Positions 35,243 through 46,599 are shown, counted from the first letter of the stretch. The stretch is DNA of 64,000 nucleotides from Bibersteinia trehalosi (GCF_004346205.1 NZ_SMAM01000002.1:124001-188000); one strand, 5' to 3'. A program made the numbers and translations. The notes: a model not told the origin generated them from the sequence alone.

Positions 35243-35770
35243 TTATCTACGTGTCTCCGGGGTTTCCGGTTGTTCAACTAAAATCAAAATTGCTGCATCA
35301 CCGCCCCACTCTCTCGGTGCTTGATGTAAAGCAATCACTTTAGGGTGCTGAACTAGCCAACGTGGAATTTGATTTTTTAAAGCTCGAGTGCCGTAGCCTG
35401 TCATAATGCTGGCGCAATAAATCTGTTCTCGCTCACATGCCATAATTAAACTTGCCAGCTCTTTTTTGGCTTGCTCACGGGTTAAACCATGTAAATCTAA
35501 AAATAACTCCGGCGAAAAATCCCCACGACGGAGTTGCTTTAAAATATAAGGATCAATATCTTCACGTAGATAGCGAACCTTCTCATCAACCTCGTGTAAC
35601 AATGGCTCATATTCATCAGAAAAATAAAATAATGTATCTGCCTGCTCTTTTAACTGACGAATTTCACTTACCTTCCCCTTAATTTCGTTTTTAGGCACAA
35701 AGGTATCTTGCTTAATCTGTTTTGTTCCTTTCACTGCGTCACGAAACAGTGAAAAATCATCTTCTTGCAT
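35243..35770 (-). CDS. smrB: SmrB-type Smr-domain ribosome rescue nuclease
   Basis: A 175-residue protein of the SmrB (YfcN) family, which cleaves mRNA at collided ribosomes in E. coli. The Smr domain has the catalytic DxH motif in LFLDLHGLTREQAKKEL and ends ALHQAPREWGGDAAILILVE, close to the E. coli ending. The usual HGHGK segment reads TGYGTRAL here: the GxG is kept but the preceding His is Thr. The ATG at 35770 with AGAGGAAAG upstream is preferred to the frame's earlier ATG at 35815. It is divergent from prmB, as in enterics. Confidence 0.9.
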   Translation of the reverse strand: MQEDDFSLFRDAVKGTKQIKQDTFVPKNEIKGKVSEIRQLKEQADTLFYFSDEYEPLLHEVDEKVRYLREDIDPYILKQLRRGDFSPELFLDLHGLTREQAKKELASLIMACEREQIYCASIMTGYGTRALKNQIPRWLVQHPKVIALHQAPREWGGDAAILILVEQPETPETRR

Positions 35771-35858
35771 ATTCTTTCCTCTTAAATTCAAGGGCGGCAT
35801 TCTATCACAACTCAAAATATGATATAAATCCGCAAATTTATCATTTGGAATTCATTTT

Positions 35859-36806
35859 ATGTTTACACACAATCTTGAGCTGTTAGATGAAATTCAGCAA
35901 TCACCGGTAGCCGATGATCTTAGCTCCGTACTTGATATGATGCGCTGGGCATATAGTTATTTTAACTCATCGGATCTCTATTATGGTCATGGGCATGATA
36001 ATGCTTGGGACGAAGCAAACCAATTAGTTTTAACTGCACTCGCACTACCTATTGATGTGCCCGAAAGTTTATATCAAGCTCGCTTAACGCGAGTAGAAAA
36101 AGAACGTATTGTTGCAATGGTTGAGGCTCGCTTGGGTTTACGTAAACCCGTAGCATATCTGACTAATTCAGCGTGGTTCTGCGGTTTAGAATTTTATGTT
36201 GATGAGCGGGTAATCATTCCTCGCTCGCCGATTGGTGAACTGATTCAACAAGGTTTTACTGGCATTTTACCTGCCGAGCCAAAACGCATTTTAGATATGT
36301 GTACCGGCAGTGGTTGTATTGCTATTGCTTGTGCGGAGCGTTTTCCTCACGCAGAAGTCGATGCTGTTGATCTCTCTTTTGATGCGCTAAATGTTGCCGA
36401 AATCAATATCGAACGCCACAACTGTACTCACCGCGTTTTCCCACTACAATCCGATCTTTTCCAGAATTTACCTCAGGATCGCTACGATTTAATTGTGACC
36501 AATCCGCCCTATGTAGATCAAGAAGATCTTGATGACATGCCCGAAGAGTTTCACCATGAACCCGAATTAGCACTAGGCTCTGGTTTTGATGGTTTAGATA
36601 TTACCAAGCGTATTCTTGCGCAAGCAGCAGATTATCTCTCTGAAAATGGCGTGTTAGTATGTGAAGTCGGCAATAGTATGGTGCATTTAGTTGAACAATT
36701 CCCAAGCGTTCCCTTCCATTGGTTGGAATTTAAAAATGGCGGTTTGGGGGTATTTAGCCTGACCAGAGAGCAATTAATTGCTCATCGAGCTTTATTCCAA
36801 GCATAA
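35859..36806 (+). CDS. prmB: Ribosomal protein L3 N5-glutamine methyltransferase
   Basis: A 315-residue SAM-dependent enzyme that methylates a glutamine in ribosomal protein L3. The SAM motif is [20 protein letters not shown], and the substrate Gln motif is [14 protein letters not shown] (NPPY). The N-terminal [27 protein letters not shown] separates PrmB from PrmC. Length is normal. Confidence 0.95.
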   Translation: MFTHNLELLDEIQQSPVADDLSSVLDMMRWAYSYFNSSDLYYGHGHDNAWDEANQLVLTALALPIDVPESLYQARLTRVEKERIVAMVEARLGLRKPVAYLTNSAWFCGLEFYVDERVIIPRSPIGELIQQGFTGILPAEPKRILDMCTGSGCIAIACAERFPHAEVDAVDLSFDALNVAEINIERHNCTHRVFPLQSDLFQNLPQDRYDLIVTNPPYVDQEDLDDMPEEFHHEPELALGSGFDGLDITKRILAQAADYLSENGVLVCEVGNSMVHLVEQFPSVPFHWLEFKNGGLGVFSLTREQLIAHRALFQA

Positions 36807-37013
36807 TGTTACTGTACGTTTTTCAGCAAGGCAGAGATAAATTTGACTTGTGATAAAAATAGCTAATTTATTTCATAAAATAAATTAAATGGCGTTGCGA
36901 GTACAAGGTTTTCGTTATATCTTGTTCCCATAAAACAAGCGGTTATTTTTGGTAAATTTTTTGCTAAAAAGGGCCGCTTGTCACAGTTTGTTAATTTTTA
37001 AAGGAACTTGATT
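36807..37013. other. Gap between prmB and ppc with paired uptake signals
   Basis: About 207 bases. ACAAGCGGT at 36935-36943 is followed by an inverted GCCGCTTGTC near 36973-36982, so the two can pair across about 30 bases. AAGGAA (37001-37006) is the ppc ribosome site. No gene is seen. Confidence 0.5.
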
Positions 37014-39647
37014 ATGGACCAATCCATTCGCAGTAATATTCAAATGCTTGGCGATTTTTTAGGAGAGACTATCCGTGATTCGCAAGGCAATGACATTTTA
37101 GAGCTGATAGAAAATATCCGCATTCTCTCGCGCGATTCTCGCCATGGAGATGAGCAAGCTCGGGAAAAGCTCCTTGATATGCTGGCAAACATTGCAGATG
37201 ATAACGTTATTCCCGTGGCCCGAGCCTTTAGCCAATTCCTTAACCTCACCAATATTGCTGAACAATACCACTCTATTTCGCGTAATAATCAACAAAAAGT
37301 AGATACTCTAGGACGTTCACTCGGTGCACTCTTTACTCGTTTAAAAGCACAAAACGTTCCAGCCGAAAAAGTGATTGCAACAGTCAATAAATTACTCATT
37401 GATTTGGTTCTCACTGCCCACCCAACAGAAGTGACCCGCCGTTCATTAGTGAATAAACACGTAGAAATAAACCGCTGTTTAAGCCGTTTGGAGCATAATG
37501 ACTTAACTGAAGCAGAAACGACAAAACTTAAACGCCGTCTCTTGCAATTAATTGCTCTGGCTTGGCATACTAATGAAATTCGCACTCAACGTCCAACCCC
37601 AGTTGATGAAGCCAAATGGGGAATGGCCGTTATTGAAAATAGTTTATGGAAAGCCGTACCTGATTTTTGTCGCCAAATCAATCTTCAACTCGAAAAACAC
37701 TTTGGAGTGCAATATTCTGTAGAACTCGCGCCCGTCCGCTTCTCTTCTTGGATGGGTGGAGACCGCGATGGAAACCCATTCGTTACTGCGCAAACGACTC
37801 GTCGTGTGCTACAAATGCAACGCTGGAAAGCGGCTGAACTATTCTTAGAAGATATTCGTGGGCTATCCGATGAACTTTCTGTGGTGCAATGTACGCCTGA
37901 GTTCCGCGCAAAATATGGTGATCATTTAGAACCCTATCGCGTGGTAATTAAAGCATTACGTACTAAATTAATAAAAACCGTTGCCTATTATGCTGAATTG
38001 TTGGAAGACCGCCCGCTAACTATTCGTCAAGATGAAATTTTGACCGATGATAATCAGCTTTGGGAGCCACTCTATGATTGCTACCAATCACTGCATCAGT
38101 GTGGTATGCGCATTATTGCTAACGGGGCTTTGCTCGATTGTCTGCGCCGTATCCGTTGCTTTGGTTTAGGGCTGTCGCGTTTGGATATTCGTCAAGAAAG
38201 CACACGTCATGCTAATGCTATTGGCGAAATTACACGTTATATTGGCTTGGGCGACTATACGCAGTGGACAGAAGAAGATAAACAGGCCTTTTTAGTGCGT
38301 GAGCTCAGTTCTCGTCGCCCATTGATTCCAACCGATTGGACACCATCCGCTGAAACACAAGAAGTGCTAGATACCTGCAAAGTAGTTGCTGAGCAAGCAC
38401 AAGGCACGATTTCTGCTTATGTTATCTCTATGGCTCAAGAAGCCAGCGATGTATTAGCTGTGCACTTGTTACTCAAAGAAGCCGGTTGTAAAGCCAATAT
38501 CCCTGTCGCACCATTGTTTGAAACCTTAGACGATCTAGAACGTTGTGAAAGCGTGATGGAGACCTTATTCTCAATTGGTTGGTATCGTGGTGTTATCAAT
38601 AACTACCAAATGGTGATGATTGGCTACTCCGATTCTGCCAAAGATGCGGGAATGCTAGCTGCCTCTTGGGCACAATATAAAGCACAAGAAGCTCTCGTAA
38701 ATTTATGCGAGAAATATCATATTGAGCTCACCCTCTTCCACGGACGTGGTGGCACTATTGGTCGTGGTGGCGCTCCAGCACATGCGGCTCTTCTCTCTCA
38801 ACCTCCAAGATCACTCAAAAATGGTTTACGTGTGACCGAGCAAGGCGAAATGATTCGCTTTAAACTTGGCTTACCAGGCGTGGCTATTGTCAGCTTAGAT
38901 CTTTATGCTAGTGCGATTCTTGAGGCAAATCTCTGCCCTCCACCAGAACCAAAACAGAGTTGGCGCAATGTCATGGAACAAAGCGCAGCAACCTCTTGCG
39001 AAATCTATCGTGGTATTGTACGAGGCGAGCCTGATTTTGTACCATACTTCCGCGCGGCTACACCTGAGCAGGAACTCTCTAAGCTACCGCTGGGATCTCG
39101 ACCGGCTAAGCGTAATCCTAATGGCGGGGTAGAAAGCTTACGTGCTATTCCATGGATCTTTGCATGGATGCAAAACCGCTTAATGTTGCCAGCATGGCTG
39201 GGGGCAGGTAAAGCACTGCAACAATTAATTGAGCAAGGTAATGAGACTTTGCTCAAAGAGATGTGCGCTCAATGGCCATTCTTCTCAACTCGTATTGGTA
39301 TGCTTGAGATGGTATTTAGCAAAGTTGATTTATGGCTTGCTGAACATTATGATCAACGTCTAGTACCAAGCCATTTACACCGTTTAGGTAAAGAATTACG
39401 TAGCCAATTGCAAGCAGATCTACAAACGGTATTATCACTCTCGCACGATGGTCAATTGATGGCGGATCTCCCTTGGGTGGCAGATTCGATCGCTTTACGT
39501 AATGTATATACTGATCCACTTAACCTTCTTCAAGTTGAGTTACTTCATCGCTTACGTAGCCAAGGTGACAGCGCTGACCCAGCTCTTGAGCAAGCCTTGA
39601 TGATCACTATTACAGGGATTGCTGCAGGTATGAGAAATACAGGCTAG
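37014..39647 (+). CDS. ppc: Phosphoenolpyruvate carboxylase
   Basis: An 877-residue enzyme that makes oxaloacetate from PEP and bicarbonate, refilling the TCA cycle. Active-site motifs: [43 protein letters not shown], and [16 protein letters not shown]. The C-terminus ends in MRNTG, as in the family. The ATG at 37014 is chosen over a TTG at 37008 because AAGGAA is correctly spaced to it. Confidence 0.97.
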   Translation: MDQSIRSNIQMLGDFLGETIRDSQGNDILELIENIRILSRDSRHGDEQAREKLLDMLANIADDNVIPVARAFSQFLNLTNIAEQYHSISRNNQQKVDTLGRSLGALFTRLKAQNVPAEKVIATVNKLLIDLVLTAHPTEVTRRSLVNKHVEINRCLSRLEHNDLTEAETTKLKRRLLQLIALAWHTNEIRTQRPTPVDEAKWGMAVIENSLWKAVPDFCRQINLQLEKHFGVQYSVELAPVRFSSWMGGDRDGNPFVTAQTTRRVLQMQRWKAAELFLEDIRGLSDELSVVQCTPEFRAKYGDHLEPYRVVIKALRTKLIKTVAYYAELLEDRPLTIRQDEILTDDNQLWEPLYDCYQSLHQCGMRIIANGALLDCLRRIRCFGLGLSRLDIRQESTRHANAIGEITRYIGLGDYTQWTEEDKQAFLVRELSSRRPLIPTDWTPSAETQEVLDTCKVVAEQAQGTISAYVISMAQEASDVLAVHLLLKEAGCKANIPVAPLFETLDDLERCESVMETLFSIGWYRGVINNYQMVMIGYSDSAKDAGMLAASWAQYKAQEALVNLCEKYHIELTLFHGRGGTIGRGGAPAHAALLSQPPRSLKNGLRVTEQGEMIRFKLGLPGVAIVSLDLYASAILEANLCPPPEPKQSWRNVMEQSAATSCEIYRGIVRGEPDFVPYFRAATPEQELSKLPLGSRPAKRNPNGGVESLRAIPWIFAWMQNRLMLPAWLGAGKALQQLIEQGNETLLKEMCAQWPFFSTRIGMLEMVFSKVDLWLAEHYDQRLVPSHLHRLGKELRSQLQADLQTVLSLSHDGQLMADLPWVADSIALRNVYTDPLNLLQVELLHRLRSQGDSADPALEQALMITITGIAAGMRNTG

Positions 39648-39672
39648 CATACTATTTTGCAAAAATGTAAAA

Positions 39673-39700
39673 AGCCCGCTTGATTAATTACAAGCGGGCT
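39673..39700. terminator. Bidirectional terminator between ppc and the peroxiredoxin gene
   Basis: AGCCCGCTTG (39673-39682) and CAAGCGGGCT (39691-39700) form a perfect 10-bp stem with an eight-base loop and T/A-rich flanks. The minus side runs into TTTTT. The stem resembles a G-extended uptake-signal core, AAGCGGG. Confidence 0.85.
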
Positions 39701-39728
39701 AAATTATGCGATTTTTTACAAAATCAGA

Positions 39729-40463
39729 TTACTTGGCAAAATGCGCAACTAAATCGTCGTAACCACCAATATGCTCACCACCGATAAAGACTTGTGGTGC
39801 AGTGCCTCTGCCTGTGATTGCTCGTACAGAGATAGAGCTCGCATCTTTACCTAATACGATTTCTTCAAAAGTAAAACCTTTCTCTTTTAATAAGGCTTTC
39901 GCTTTAGCACAGAATTGGCAACCTGGTTTGGTGAAGATAGACACTGATGGTTTTTCCACCCAAGTTGGATTTAAGTATTTCATCATCGTGTCGGCATCAG
40001 ACACTTTGAATGGATCGCCTGGCTCCTGTGGCTCAATAAACATTTTTTCCACTACACCATCTTTCACCAGCATAGAATAACGCCAAGAACGCTTACCAAA
40101 GCCTAAATCTTCTTTGCCTACAAGCATGCCCATGCCTTCGGTAAATTCACCATTACCGTCTGGAATTACAATCACATTCTCAGCTTCTTGATCCGCTTTC
40201 CAGGCGTTCATGACAAAAGTATCATTTACTGACATACAGATAATGCCATCAACACCAACAGCTTTAAATTCGCATGCTAATTCATTATAACGTGGTAAAT
40301 GCGTTGAAGAACAAGTTGGCGTGAATGCCCCCGGCAGAGAGAAAACGATCATCGTTTTGCCTTTAAATAATTCATCCGTAGTGACATCAACCCACGCATC
40401 ACCTTGGCGAGTATGGAAAGTGACATTAGGGACTTTTTGACCAGTCATATCTTTTAAAGACAT
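39729..40463 (-). CDS. Peroxiredoxin-glutaredoxin fusion (hybrid Prx5)
   Basis: A 244-residue fusion known from Haemophilus and relatives. Residues 1-165 are a Prx5-type peroxiredoxin with the peroxidatic Cys in [15 protein letters not shown]. Residues about 170-244 are a glutaredoxin with the CQFC active site ([15 protein letters not shown]) and the glutathione-binding [19 protein letters not shown]. The fusion reduces hydroperoxides directly at the expense of glutathione. It stands alone, with AGGAG-like sequence before 40463 and an uninformative 268-base gap upstream that contains the cmoB terminator. Confidence 0.94.
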   Translation of the reverse strand: MSLKDMTGQKVPNVTFHTRQGDAWVDVTTDELFKGKTMIVFSLPGAFTPTCSSTHLPRYNELACEFKAVGVDGIICMSVNDTFVMNAWKADQEAENVIVIPDGNGEFTEGMGMLVGKEDLGFGKRSWRYSMLVKDGVVEKMFIEPQEPGDPFKVSDADTMMKYLNPTWVEKPSVSIFTKPGCQFCAKAKALLKEKGFTFEEIVLGKDASSISVRAITGRGTAPQVFIGGEHIGGYDDLVAHFAK

Positions 40464-40563
40464 ATTTCTTTCTCCTAAATTAAAATAAAAATGTGAGAGA
40501 AGTGAATAACACAGGTAACGATTTTTTACACTACTATGCGTTAGCCACTCAAAATGAAAAGCA

Positions 40564-40604
40564 AAAACTTGCCGTTCATGTATAAATACAGAACGGCAAG
40601 TTTT
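40564..40604 (-). terminator. Terminator downstream of cmoB
   Basis: AAAACTTGCCGTTC (40564-40577) and GAACGGCAAGTTTT (40591-40604) form a perfect 14-bp stem around a 13-base AT-rich loop. On the minus strand the second arm runs into TTTTTGCTTTTC. It lies about 130 bases past the cmoB stop; the sequence between holds nothing I recognise. Confidence 0.8.
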
Positions 40605-40731
40605 AACTTAAGGACTATTGTACTATTTTTGAACGTCTTGTAAAGTCTAGCAGCGATTGATAATGTAAATTCATTAGCAACAACAGCCGATTTTTGCTGT
40701 CACGAACAAAAATTCGCTTGTCTAGTACGCT

Positions 40732-41697
40732 TTAACGATTTTCAGCAATAATCACCGCTCGCTTCGGCGCAGGATAACCTTCTATCGTTTTGCTGTGATC
40801 AGCTGGATCTAAGAAATCCACCAAACTCTCGTTTTCCAACCATTCGGTTTTACGTTGTTCTTCTAATGTTGTCATCGCTTCATCAACACAACGCACATTT
40901 TTAAAACCCACTTTCTCAAGCCAATTAATTAACGCCGGCACTGATGGAATAAAATAAACATTTTTCATTTTCGCATAACGATCTGCTGGCACTAAAACAT
41001 CATGAACATCCCCATCGATCACTAGCGTCTCCAGCACTAATTCACCGCCTCTTACCAACTGATTTTTCAATTGTACAAGATGATCTAACGGCGATTTACG
41101 ATGATAAAGCACGCCCATGGAAAATACGGTATCGAATGCATGTAGCGGCTGCATTTGCTCAATTCCTAAAGGGATTAAATTTGCTCGGCGATCATTACCT
41201 AATAATTTGCGCACAGCTTCAAATTGGCATAAAAATAACTCGGTGGGATCAATCCCCACAACCATCTTAGCCCCTTCTCCAACCATACGCCACATATGAT
41301 AGCCACTGCCACAACCTACATCTAACACCGTGCGATCTTTTAATGGTGATAAATGCGGCAGAACGCGATCCCATTTAAAATCAGAACGCCACTCTGTATC
41401 CAGATGCACCCCATGTAAGTGGTAGGGGCCTTTTCTCCATGGCATTAATTGCTTTAAATGGAATACCAAACGTTGCATTTCACCATGACTTAATGGCTCA
41501 GCCAATTTGGCTTCTACTTTATCGCTCAAGTTAATTTCTACTTTAGCATCTGGTAAAAACTCTACGACTTTTGCCCATTTTGTATAATCACCATGTGTCT
41601 GTTTTTCCCATTGCTTTAACTGCAAAGGTAAAGTTTCTAGCCACGCAGACAAATTTGTTGTCGCAATTTGCTGATAAAAAGGACGGAAATCGATCAT
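40732..41697 (-). CDS. cmoB: tRNA U34 carboxymethyltransferase
   Basis: A 321-residue enzyme that transfers the carboxymethyl group of carboxy-SAM to 5-hydroxyuridine 34 of tRNA. The cofactor motif is [55 protein letters not shown] and the C-terminal [22 protein letters not shown] are family-typical. Length is normal. The partner cmoA is not adjacent; tesB lies upstream on the same strand after 54 bases. Confidence 0.95.
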   Translation of the reverse strand: MIDFRPFYQQIATTNLSAWLETLPLQLKQWEKQTHGDYTKWAKVVEFLPDAKVEINLSDKVEAKLAEPLSHGEMQRLVFHLKQLMPWRKGPYHLHGVHLDTEWRSDFKWDRVLPHLSPLKDRTVLDVGCGSGYHMWRMVGEGAKMVVGIDPTELFLCQFEAVRKLLGNDRRANLIPLGIEQMQPLHAFDTVFSMGVLYHRKSPLDHLVQLKNQLVRGGELVLETLVIDGDVHDVLVPADRYAKMKNVYFIPSVPALINWLEKVGFKNVRCVDEAMTTLEEQRKTEWLENESLVDFLDPADHSKTIEGYPAPKRAVIIAENR

Positions 41698-41751
41698 AGT
41701 TTTTCTTTTCTTAAAATAACAAATAGCGAATTTTATCGGAAATCTGCCAAT

Positions 41752-42606
41752 TTAGATAGGGCGGATTAACCCCTCTTGGCTATAAGTCGCTACCAATTTA
41801 CCGTCTTGGCTAAATACTTGTGCACTTGCTAATCCTCTTGCTCCACTCGCATTGAGACTTTGAATATCAAAAAATAACCATTGGCTAAAATCAAATTCAC
41901 GATGAAAACGAATACTGTGATCAAGTGTAGCAAAACGAACTTTTTGCTCAAAGACACCACATTCATGCGGATGCAACATGGTTGTAATACAATGAAAATC
42001 TGAAAAATAAGCCAGTAAACACTGCTGTAAACGGCGATGACTAAGCACACCATTCGTTTTTACCCACAATTGTTGCTCTGCCGGTAATTGCTGCCCTTGG
42101 AATGGATTATTTGGATATTTTAAGCGCACATTGAATGCTCGTTCTGAATTAAATAGAGGACGTAAATGCTCTGGCAACATCGTTGCCATTTGTGCAAGTA
42201 AATCAGCTTCAGAATAAAATTGTTCCGGTTCCTCCATCTCTGGCACCGCGACTTGATGCTCAAAGCCTTGTTCATCAATATGGAATGAAGCAGTAACTCT
42301 AAGTAGTGTCTCACCCCCTTGTTTTGCCGTCACAGAGGCAGCTGTAAAACTATTTCCCTCATGCAATAATTCTGTTTCATACACTATCGGCAATTTGGCA
42401 GAACCTGCTCGCAGAAAATAGGCATGGCAACTATGTAACCAACGCTCTTCGCTAACCACTGCCATTGCCGCAGCTAACGATTGAGCCAATACTTGCCCAC
42501 CAAAAACTTGTGGTAGCCCTAAGTCTTGGCTTTCGCCCTGAAAAATACCATTGCCTAAAGGCTTTAAACTGAGAAGTTGAATGAGTTGTGTAAGTGCTTG
42601 AGACAT
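41752..42606 (-). CDS. tesB: Acyl-CoA thioesterase II
   Basis: A 284-residue double-hotdog thioesterase that hydrolyses medium- and long-chain acyl-CoA. The N-terminal LGLPQVFGGQVLAQSLAAAM and HSCHAYFLRAGSAKLPIVYE, and the C-terminal TLDHSIRFHREFDFSQWLFFDIQSLNASGARGLASAQVFSQDG, carry the conserved catalytic triad regions. Length fits E. coli TesB (286). The gene is upstream of cmoB and divergent from ffs. Confidence 0.94.
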   Translation of the reverse strand: MSQALTQLIQLLSLKPLGNGIFQGESQDLGLPQVFGGQVLAQSLAAAMAVVSEERWLHSCHAYFLRAGSAKLPIVYETELLHEGNSFTAASVTAKQGGETLLRVTASFHIDEQGFEHQVAVPEMEEPEQFYSEADLLAQMATMLPEHLRPLFNSERAFNVRLKYPNNPFQGQQLPAEQQLWVKTNGVLSHRRLQQCLLAYFSDFHCITTMLHPHECGVFEQKVRFATLDHSIRFHREFDFSQWLFFDIQSLNASGARGLASAQVFSQDGKLVATYSQEGLIRPI

Positions 42607-42725
42607 ATTGCTTTCCTGAAAAAACTAAAAATGTCATTTTAGAGCAAGTAAACATAACAAGCGGTCGGATCTGTCAAATTTTTTGCAAATTTTAGTGTAA
42701 ATTTAAGCGCTTGCTATTTTTTAAC

Positions 42726-42753
42726 TTGTTTTATTAGAATAAATCACTATAAT
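42726..42753 (+). promoter_or_regulatory. Promoter of the 4.5S RNA gene
   Basis: A consensus TATAAT (42748-42753) with TTGTTT (42726-42731) 16 bases upstream. A start near 42760 would give a leader of about 24 bases before the RNA body at 42784, similar to the E. coli ffs precursor. Confidence 0.75.
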
Positions 42754-42783
42754 CCAAGGTCTTGCATTCTTATGCAATCCAAT

Positions 42784-42896
42784 GGGGGCGTTTTTGGTTC
42801 TTCGCAATGGCGTTCGGTTTACTTGGTCAGGTCCGGAAGGAAGCAGCCAGAATCGAAATTGCCGTGTGCCGAAGGTTAGCTGGAAACGCCCCCACC
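42784..42896 (+). ncRNA. ffs: 4.5S signal recognition particle RNA
   Basis: The roughly 113-base RNA pairs with Ffh to target nascent membrane proteins. The closing stem is GGGGGCGTTT (42784-42793) with AAACGCCCCC (42884-42893). The apical domain contains the invariant AGGTCCGGAAGGAAGCAGCC (about 42828-42848) with the GGAA tetraloop, and GTGTGCCG and TAGCTGG follow as in enteric 4.5S RNA. Both ends are estimated from the fold. The MOSC-protein gene ends just beyond it on the other strand. Confidence 0.96.
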
Positions 42897-43691
42897 TTAT
42901 ATCTCCTCGCTACGGATAACTTGAAGCCTATCACCAACACGTACAATACCACTATTCTGGGGAATAAGATGAATCCCAAAAATTGGTTTACCTCGCGCAT
43001 TCGTATGATGCGTTTTCAATGTTCTAAAAGGCTCTACATGCGGATTCAGTTCATGGGTTTGTAAATCACGGGTGATCATCACGCAACGAGTACAATGTTG
43101 TGCAAATTCAAACATCACTTCACCTATCTGAATTACTCGCCATAGTTCTTCTGCAAAAGCTGTCTGCCCATCAATCACAATATTTGCTCTAAACTGTGCC
43201 ATTGCCACCTCTACTGGTGCCCATTGCTGAATTTGATGCAATGATTTCTGTGAGCAAAGTAAAATAGGGTTACTATCCGCAAAACTCATCGGCTTAGCCA
43301 TTGCAGTAAGCTGACGTTGTGATTCTACACCTAACCAACGTAATTGTACCTCACGTTGAAAAATGCTACTCAGCCAGTGATTAACTTGGGTATCAGCAAT
43401 ATAAGACAGAAAAACCTCCCCCCAAACTTCACACGGCTGCATTTGCTTGAAATCCGCATAACGAACAACATACTGAGTTTGCTGATAGCAAAGTACTATC
43501 CCCTGAGGAATAGGCAATACAGAAAATTGATAAAGTATCTTATCTTTACGGGCAGTCACAAAAGTGCCATCTAATTCCGTAATCATAAATTCACGGTCAA
43601 AACTCAAGCCTTGTGCTTGCACAAAAACTTGTTGAACAGAATATGCCTGCGCAGATTTTAAAGGAAATAAATTTAATTGGGTAACTTGCAT
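42897..43691 (-). CDS. MOSC-domain protein (YcbX-like, lacking the ferredoxin domain)
   Basis: A 264-residue protein with an N-terminal MOSC_N beta-barrel (VTQLNLFPLKSAQAYSVQQ...GLSFDREFMI) and a MOSC domain (about 115-260). The molybdenum-binding cysteine candidate is in FAQHCTRCVMITRD, followed by EPFRTLKTHHTNARGKPIFGIHLIP. YcbX and related proteins reduce N-hydroxylated compounds with a molybdenum cofactor. E. coli YcbX has an extra C-terminal 2Fe-2S domain that is absent here, so a separate electron donor would be needed. The gene is convergent with ffs and divergent from xseB. Confidence 0.85.
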   Translation of the reverse strand: MQVTQLNLFPLKSAQAYSVQQVFVQAQGLSFDREFMITELDGTFVTARKDKILYQFSVLPIPQGIVLCYQQTQYVVRYADFKQMQPCEVWGEVFLSYIADTQVNHWLSSIFQREVQLRWLGVESQRQLTAMAKPMSFADSNPILLCSQKSLHQIQQWAPVEVAMAQFRANIVIDGQTAFAEELWRVIQIGEVMFEFAQHCTRCVMITRDLQTHELNPHVEPFRTLKTHHTNARGKPIFGIHLIPQNSGIVRVGDRLQVIRSEEI

Positions 43692-43771
43692 AACACAAAA
43701 ATTGGTAGCTGGATAGTTTCTATTTTATGCTATCATTTACGCTAAATTCTATCAAAATATAAGGATACATC

Positions 43772-43996
43772 ATGGCTAAGAAACCAACTCAAGATTTTGA
43801 AAGCACATTAAAAGAATTAGAAGAAATTGTCGCGCGTCTAGAAAGTGGCGATCTGCCGTTAGAAGAAGCATTGAGTGAGTTTGAAAGTGCAATAAAATTA
43901 GTTCAACAAGGGCAAGAACGCTTACAAAAAGCCGAACAGCGTATCCAAATTTTATTACAAAAAGATGAAAATGCAGCATTAGTGGATTATCAATAA
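43772..43996 (+). CDS. xseB: Exodeoxyribonuclease VII small subunit
   Basis: A 74-residue coiled-coil protein with the family pattern [30 protein letters not shown]. It associates with XseA (not in the window) to degrade single-stranded DNA. The ribosome site AAGGA precedes 43772. Its TAA overlaps the ispA ATG by one base. Confidence 0.95.
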   Translation: MAKKPTQDFESTLKELEEIVARLESGDLPLEEALSEFESAIKLVQQGQERLQKAEQRIQILLQKDENAALVDYQ

Positions 43997-44889
43997 TGAA
44001 CTATCAACTTTCTTATGATTTGAACAATTGTCAAAATCGCGTAAATGAAGTATTGGCAAAAAAATTACAAAATTATACCGCTTGTAACACCCCTTTAATT
44101 GAAGCGATGTCATACGTGGTGCTGCTTGGTGGCAAGCGAATTCGCCCTTTTCTTATCTATGCAACAGGTAAAATGCTTAATGTTCCACTAGCAAAATTAG
44201 ACTGCTCTGCAGCGGCAATGGAGGCCATTCATGCTTATTCGTTAGTCCATGATGATTTACCAGCAATGGATAATGATAACCTCCGCCGCGGTAAACCAAC
44301 CTGCCATATTGCATTTGATGAAGCTACTGCGATTTTAGCGGGCGATGCACTCCAAACTTTTGCTTTTGAAATGCTCTCAGCCGATTCCTTGTTATCTCCC
44401 ACGGAGAAAGTCGCTCAAATTCAGTGTCTTGCCAAAGCAGCAGGCGCGGCAGGAATGTGTCTAGGGCAAAGTCTAGATTTGCAATCGGAACATAAATCTA
44501 TCTCTTTAGCTGAATTAGAACTTATCCATAGAAATAAAACAGGAGCATTAATTGTTGCTTCTGTGATCATGGGCTTTAATCTTTCCTCATATGCAAATAA
44601 TGCTCAACTTAGAGATAAATTAATGCAATATGCGCAAGCAATAGGTTTAGCCTTTCAAGTACAAGATGATATTCTTGATGTTATTGGTGAAAGTGAGAAG
44701 ATTGGTAAAGTTGTGGGAAGCGATCAAGCCTTAGATAAAAGTACCTATCCAAAATTATTAGGACTAGAGGGCGCTCAACAGAAAGCAGAAAAGCTCTACC
44801 AAATAGCCTTGCATGCTTTAGCCGATATGCCTTTTGATACAACTGCTTTAAGTGCATTAGCTGAATTTATTGTTAAACGAGATAATTAA
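43996..44889 (+). CDS. ispA: Farnesyl diphosphate synthase
   Basis: A 297-residue prenyltransferase that condenses IPP with DMAPP and GPP. The two aspartate-rich motifs are VHDDLPAMDNDNLRRGKPT (first) and VQDDILDVIGESEKIGK (second). YVVLLGGKRIRPFLIYATG supplies the diphosphate-binding Lys and Arg. It is coupled to xseB. In many gamma-proteobacteria dxs follows; here a terminator and convergent gapA follow instead, so dxs lies elsewhere. Confidence 0.96.
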   Translation: MNYQLSYDLNNCQNRVNEVLAKKLQNYTACNTPLIEAMSYVVLLGGKRIRPFLIYATGKMLNVPLAKLDCSAAAMEAIHAYSLVHDDLPAMDNDNLRRGKPTCHIAFDEATAILAGDALQTFAFEMLSADSLLSPTEKVAQIQCLAKAAGAAGMCLGQSLDLQSEHKSISLAELELIHRNKTGALIVASVIMGFNLSSYANNAQLRDKLMQYAQAIGLAFQVQDDILDVIGESEKIGKVVGSDQALDKSTYPKLLGLEGAQQKAEKLYQIALHALADMPFDTTALSALAEFIVKRDN

Positions 44890-44900
44890 TTGAATAGGAA

Positions 44901-44924
44901 AAAGGCTGGGAAATCCCAGCCTTT
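44901..44924. terminator. Bidirectional terminator between ispA and gapA
   Basis: AAAGGCTGGG (44901-44910) and CCCAGCCTTT (44915-44924) form a perfect 10-bp stem with an AAAT loop. T-rich sequence follows on both strands, serving the two convergent genes. Confidence 0.9.
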
Positions 44925-44949
44925 ATTTATTTTGTTTCTAGTAGCTTGA

Positions 44950-46083
<1,134 letters not shown>

Positions 46084-46202
46084 GACAAAACCGTAAGGGA
46101 ATGAAAAATGTTCTGATTTATATCAAATTTAAAAAATCACTTTATAGCCAAGCTAAAACAGTAGAAAATAATCAAACCGAATAAAAAACATAGCAATTTA
46201 TT

Positions 46203-46595
46203 ATGAAAGCACTTAGTCAGCTGACAGAAAAACAATTTGAGATCTGTATTAAACATGGCACAGAAAAACCATTTAGCGGCAAATTTCTACATGAAAACCG
46301 TCTAGGAATCTATCGTTGCGTACGTTGTCACAATCCTTTGTTCTATTCTGATACCAAATTTGACGCAGGCTGTGGCTGGCCAAGTTTTTATCAAACAGTT
46401 GCCGAAGATTCGCTACGCTACTTAGATGATTATAGTTTAGGGGTTCACCGTGTTGAAATTCGATGCGGTAAATGTGATGCACACATGGGGCATGTTTTTC
46501 CTGCTGGGCCAGCACCAACAGGCTTACGTTTTTACCTTAATTCTGTGGCATTAAACTTTAAAGTCGATGCAACAGGTGAAGAGATTGATGGATAA
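46203..46595 (+). CDS. msrB: MsrB-like peptide-methionine (R)-S-oxide reductase lacking the catalytic cysteine
   Basis: A 130-residue MsrB-family protein. The two zinc motifs, CVRC (about residues 39-42) and CGKC (about 88-91), and the AGCGWPSF segment with the usual resolving Cys are present. The catalytic segment, normally R-[FY]-C-x-N-S, reads [11 protein letters not shown]: the nucleophilic Cys/Sec position is Tyr (TAC, one transition from TGC). All else, including [14 protein letters not shown], is intact and in frame. It may be catalytically dead, use another Cys, or have a binding role. It overlaps or abuts ubiX, and the msrB-ubiX-yhbP genes form one group. Confidence 0.88.
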   Translation: MKALSQLTEKQFEICIKHGTEKPFSGKFLHENRLGIYRCVRCHNPLFYSDTKFDAGCGWPSFYQTVAEDSLRYLDDYSLGVHRVEIRCGKCDAHMGHVFPAGPAPTGLRFYLNSVALNFKVDATGEEIDG

Positions 46596-46599
46596 GCTA

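Noticed and set aside
42762-43064. 100-residue plus-strand open frame across the ffs region
   Set aside because: It runs through the highly conserved 4.5S RNA and then over the MOSC gene on the other strand; the RNA accounts for the conservation.
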